In this document: positions 4,247 through 6,653 of the stretch, one piece after another
How the letters are laid out: each line of letters starts with the position of its first letter
Numbering within the stretch: the stretch's first letter is position 1
Assembly: GCF_002027555.1 (NCBI RefSeq)
Contig: NZ_MXAP01000184.1
Span: 1-6,653, forward strand
Direction: 5' to 3'
Source of the DNA: Moraxella equi
GTDB lineage: Bacteria; Pseudomonadota; Gammaproteobacteria; Pseudomonadales; Moraxellaceae
Length of the DNA: 6,653 nt
Made by a program: the position numbers and the translations under genes
The notes under the pieces: generated by a model
Seen by the model: the letters and a program-made list of their open reading frames with translations, nothing else
Databases searched by the model: none
What the model was told of the DNA's origin: nothing

Positions 4247-6219
4247 TGATGACAAATCCACTCCATACCGACTTTCTAGCCTTTTTGCCAGCCGTCATTG
4301 AACGCTTAAACACCGTCAATGAGATTAAAAAAGTCTTTACCGCCAATGACTTATCCGACCTAAACGAAGCCAAAACCAACACCAACCGCATTGATGGCTG
4401 TGTGTATGTTGTCTTGGACAGCTTTGCCCCTGCAAGCGAAGCAAGCAAAGGCAAAAATCAAGCAATGGACATCACATTTAGCGTGATTCTTGCCAAACAA
4501 TATTACAACAAAACAGGGGTTGGCGATGTTGGGGCAACTTTGACCGCTATTGCCAAAGCTCTTATCGGCTATGAGCCAACCGATGGGCAAGGGCAATATT
4601 TAACCCTAAACCCTATTTATTTAGATAAAGGGGCGGGCGTGCTTTATCAACAAGGGTTTGCCCTTTATCCTTTACGCTTTAAAACCCAAAGCGTAAAGGA
4701 TAAAACAATGTTTAATTTCTTTAAAAAATCCAAAACCACCGAAGTCCAAAAAGAGTCAAAGCTGGACAAAAAATCCTTAATGACCCCCCTTGACACCGCC
4801 ATTCACGCTTTTGACAATGAAACCTATGACGACAATCTAAACCGCTTGATTGCCGAGACGGGCAAATCTCGCACCGAAATTCTTAACATCATCTTAAATG
4901 ATGATGAAGTAGAAGGTTGTCGTGATGACATTGAAAGTGCCATTAAAGCGATGCCATTCATTGTGTGGGGTGATGAACTTGATGAAAACACCCAAAACGA
5001 ACTGATTAAAATCATCACACCGCACATCAAAACTTTTGCTGAATTGGCAGTTTTGGCAAAGTTTAACGGACACGCCATCGCCGAATATGTCTATAAACAA
5101 GACGACAAGGGGCGACTGGTGATTGACAAAGTCTTAAACCGTGTTGATGACCTTGACAATTACCGATTTTTGCGGGACGGGCGGATTATTTTTAATCATT
5201 TGGGTATTGAGACTGCCATTAACACCGAAGTGAAAAATTTGGTCTTGACCCACCGTGCCACCCCCGCTCGCCCAATGGGGCAGATGACCGTGATTAAGGC
5301 TTATCCGTCTGTCTTGTTACGCAATAAGTCTTGGGCGTATTTGGGGCAATTTATTGTCCGCTATGCTCAGCCTTATATCGTGGGCAAGCAATCCGAGTTT
5401 GATTTTAATAATAAATTTGTCAGTGCCTTGTACCGCTTTGTATCAGGTGGAGCGACCACGATTGACAAAGACAGCGAAATCCAAATCCACCAATTACAAA
5501 ATAACGGACAAGCCTTTGAGATGGCGGAGCAAATGTCCAACCGCCGTATTCAAAAATTACTGCTTGGAAGGGTTAAAACTTCTGACCAAACACACGGCAG
5601 TCGTAGTGCCAACGAAACAGACGACAAGGCAAGGATTGACCGCATTGGCTCATACCTAGAACTTGCCAAAGAAGCAATCCAGCACGCCATTAACGCAATG
5701 CTTGCCGTCAATGCCCATTTTGGCACACCGCTTGTCAGTGGTGGACAAGTATGGTTTGAATGGAAAAATGAAAAGGCGGTAGATAAGACACGGGCGGAGC
5801 GGGACAAACTGTATCTTGATACGGGCAGGTTTGCCCTAACCAAAGATTATTACAAAGACATTCTAGGTTATGAGGAGCACCATTTTACAATCATTGAGCC
5901 TGCACCCCACACGCCAAAACAGGGGCAAGAGTTACCATTATCATTGCTATTATCTGATAGCGGTAAGGCAGGACATCGCCCCAAAGACGACCACAATCAC
6001 AGCCACGATGATGAGCCATTAACCGAAAAACAACGCAAAATCGCCAATGCAAAGGGTGATATTATCCAATCGCTCCTTGATGACAGCACCGACTTTGCCG
6101 ATTTTGAAAAGAAACTTGCGGTATTAAGTTTTGATAATGATGAATTTGTGGCAGAGCTTACCAAACAAGGAATGAGTGAATTTTTAAAAGGCTTGTCGGG
6201 GGTAGAAAATGACGGATAA
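4246..6219 (+). CDS. Fused gp37-like (DUF1834) tail protein and DUF935 portal protein (Mu gp29-like)
   Basis: One 657-codon frame carrying two normally separate proteins. Residues 1 to about 150 look like a complete Gp37/DUF1834 protein (tail terminator/completion role at the head-tail interface): N-terminal helix FLPAVIERL, central IDGCVYVVLDSFAP, DITFSVILAK, a helix TLTAIAKALIGY and the family-typical end FALYPLRF. Residues 155-657 look like a complete DUF935 portal (503 aa, a usual size): IESAIKAMPF, FNGHAIAEYVY, FLRDGRIIFNH, KAYPSVLLRNKSWAYLGQFIVRYAQPYIVGK, VSGGATTIDKDSEIQI, ARIDRIGSYLELAKEAI. Portals form the dodecameric DNA gate at the phage vertex. No stop separates the two; the seam carries a perfect inverted repeat and an internal start (M155, ATG 4708) with its own Shine-Dalgarno, so the free portal may also be made. 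A His/Asp-rich stretch (about 581-590) lies near the C-terminus. It starts by TGATG overlap, with tandem ATGs at 4246 and 4249. Confidence 0.88.
   Translation: MMTNPLHTDFLAFLPAVIERLNTVNEIKKVFTANDLSDLNEAKTNTNRIDGCVYVVLDSFAPASEASKGKNQAMDITFSVILAKQYYNKTGVGDVGATLTAIAKALIGYEPTDGQGQYLTLNPIYLDKGAGVLYQQGFALYPLRFKTQSVKDKTMFNFFKKSKTTEVQKESKLDKKSLMTPLDTAIHAFDNETYDDNLNRLIAETGKSRTEILNIILNDDEVEGCRDDIESAIKAMPFIVWGDELDENTQNELIKIITPHIKTFAELAVLAKFNGHAIAEYVYKQDDKGRLVIDKVLNRVDDLDNYRFLRDGRIIFNHLGIETAINTEVKNLVLTHRATPARPMGQMTVIKAYPSVLLRNKSWAYLGQFIVRYAQPYIVGKQSEFDFNNKFVSALYRFVSGGATTIDKDSEIQIHQLQNNGQAFEMAEQMSNRRIQKLLLGRVKTSDQTHGSRSANETDDKARIDRIGSYLELAKEAIQHAINAMLAVNAHFGTPLVSGGQVWFEWKNEKAVDKTRAERDKLYLDTGRFALTKDYYKDILGYEEHHFTIIEPAPHTPKQGQELPLSLLLSDSGKAGHRPKDDHNHSHDDEPLTEKQRKIANAKGDIIQSLLDDSTDFADFEKKLAVLSFDNDEFVAELTKQGMSEFLKGLSGVENDG
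4664..4704 (+). repeat. Perfect 17-bp inverted repeat (stem-loop) at the gp37/portal seam
   Basis: TTTATCCTTTACGCTTT (4664-4680) and its exact reverse complement (4688-4704) are separated by a 7-base loop, AAAACCC. The left arm encodes the conserved YPLRF end of the gp37-like domain; the right arm contains the Shine-Dalgarno AAAGGA and ends 3 bases before ATG 4708. No T tract follows on either strand, so it is not a standard terminator. It could gate internal translation of the portal, or be the scar of the event that fused the genes. Confidence 0.85.
4695..4710 (+). promoter_or_regulatory. Internal Shine-Dalgarno and in-frame start for a free portal protein
   Basis: AAAGGA (4695-4700), 7 bases before ATG 4708, opens a 503-codon portal (4708-6219) beginning MFNFFKKSK. 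The site is buried in the right arm of the 4664-4704 stem, so it would be exposed mainly when ribosomes translating the gp37 part melt the hairpin. Start use is inferred from spacing and from the usual length of DUF935 portals. Confidence 0.55.
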
Positions 6220-6622
6220 AAAAGGCGTTAGCACAAGTTTTGAGCGATTACCCAATCGTGAAGCTGAAAAACACTTTGCCCAAAAATCGCTCATCACTTC
6301 GGCTGAATTTGCTGAGTTTAAGGCATACCAACACGCCTTAGCCTTTACCGTTGCAGGGCTTGCTGATAAAGATATGCTGGCAGAAGTGCATAAGGCAGTA
6401 AAGTCTGCGATTGACAATGGTACAAGTTTTAATGAGTTTAAAAAATCGTTAAAGCCTTTTTTGGTGTCAAAGGGCTGGCTTGCCCCTACGCTAACAGGCG
6501 ACAAAGGGGCGGATAAAGAGATTTTAAAAGACTATGAAAGGCAGTTAAATCGGCGGTTAAAGACCATTTATACCAACCGAACCCAAAATATGCTACAATA
6601 CCCCTATGGCATACTCAGATGA
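6209..6622 (+). CDS. Phage Mu F-like minor head protein (gp30-like), N-terminal fragment cut by an IS
   Basis: The start of the F-like minor head/morphogenesis gene that follows the portal in Mu-like phages. Family features: the opening RLPNREAEKHFAQK, TSAEFAEFKAYQHALAFTVAGLADKDMLAEVHKAVKSAIDNGTSFNEFKKSLKPFL (about residues 31-88) and GWLAPT (about 91-96), followed by the conserved RRLKTIYTN. The normal protein is several hundred residues; this frame stops after 137. Resemblance ends at about residue 121, and the last 15 or so codons appear to come from an inserted IS630-type element whose transposase starts at 6606. The gene is therefore probably inactive unless the insertion is reversed. 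It overlaps the portal gene by 11 bases. The rest of the gene, if kept, lies beyond the window. Confidence 0.8.
   Translation: MTDKKGVSTSFERLPNREAEKHFAQKSLITSAEFAEFKAYQHALAFTVAGLADKDMLAEVHKAVKSAIDNGTSFNEFKKSLKPFLVSKGWLAPTLTGDKGADKEILKDYERQLNRRLKTIYTNRTQNMLQYPYGILR
6591..6599 (+). promoter_or_regulatory. Extended -10 promoter element for the transposase
   Basis: TGCTACAAT: a TG one base ahead of TACAAT (6594-6599), close to the consensus extended -10. No good -35 is visible about 17 bases upstream. Transcription would begin at about 6605-6607, on or next to the ATG at 6606, and no Shine-Dalgarno precedes that ATG, so a leaderless message is possible. Confidence 0.45.
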
Positions 6623-6653
6623 TTTTAGACAACAAGTACTAAGGCAACTAAAT
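6606..6653 (+). CDS. IS630-family transposase, N-terminal start only (partial)
   Basis: The last 16 codons of the window read MAYSDDFRQQVLRQLN and continue beyond it. The M-x-Y-S-x-D-F-R-x-x-V-L pattern is the typical beginning of IS630-type transposases, at the front of their N-terminal helix-turn-helix DNA-binding domain. The catalytic DDE domain would lie outside the window. ATG 6606 follows an extended -10 element with no ribosome binding site. Only 16 residues are seen, so the family call rests on this motif plus the interruption of the F-like gene. Confidence 0.65.
   Translation, partial: MAYSDDFRQQVLRQLN

Larger units (their letters stand above)
6571..6653 (+). mobile_element. Left end of a probable IS630-family insertion sequence (runs off the window)
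   Basis: Homology to the F-like protein stops near 6570, and a transposase start follows within about 35 bases, as in compact IS630 elements, which insert at TA dinucleotides. A TATA lies at 6569-6572, a fitting target, but the exact boundary cannot be fixed without the other end and its inverted repeat, which are outside the window. Confidence 0.55.

Noticed and set aside
4664..4704. Intrinsic transcription terminator at the inverted repeat
   Set aside because: The stem is good but no T tract follows on either strand and the coding frame continues through it.

Overview
This window is a stretch of the late region of a Mu-like (transposable) prophage or phage. Every complete gene lies on the + strand, tightly packed with ATGA/TGATG overlaps or gaps of under 30 bases, as expected for one polycistronic late transcript. 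The moderately low GC, codon use and Mu-like protein families suggest a gammaproteobacterial host. A Moraxella/Moraxellaceae (or possibly Pasteurellaceae) host fits best, but this is inferred from general character and no host marker gene is present.

Layout. (1) Lysis/early-late block, 30-1019: a two-TM holin-like protein, a small DksA/TraR-type C4 zinc-finger protein, a DUF2730 (Mu gp25 'releasin'-type) membrane-tethered coiled-coil protein, and a 73-aa coiled-coil protein ending in a glycine-zipper hydrophobic segment. (2) DNA packaging, 1028-3305: a DUF1804 (Mu gp27-like) probable small terminase, a tiny 41-aa two-TM protein, and the large terminase with ATPase and RNase H-like nuclease motifs. 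(3) Head/tail connector block, 3335-6219: DUF1320 (Mu gp36-like), a virion morphogenesis protein (Mu gpG/gp31-like), then one 657-codon frame joining a complete gp37-like (DUF1834) tail-completion domain to a complete DUF935 (Mu gp29-like) portal. (4) The start of the Mu F-like minor head gene (gp30-like), 6209 onward, which is cut after about 120 codons by what looks like the left end of an IS630-family element. Its transposase start is the last 48 bases of the window.

How it fits together: the lysis proteins release the virions, TerS/TerL pump DNA through the portal, and the gp36/gp31/gp37-like proteins complete the head-tail interface. The IS insertion in the F-like gene probably makes this copy defective for head assembly.

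Main points of interest: the gene order differs from Mu (gp36-, gp31- and gp37-like genes sit between terminase and portal). The gp37-portal in-frame fusion has a perfect 17-bp inverted repeat exactly at the seam, with the portal's own Shine-Dalgarno inside it. A second small hairpin hides the Shine-Dalgarno of the gp36-like gene. The transposase start may be read from a leaderless transcript. I see no RNA genes, CRISPR arrays or long non-coding stretches; the longest gap between genes is about 29 bases.
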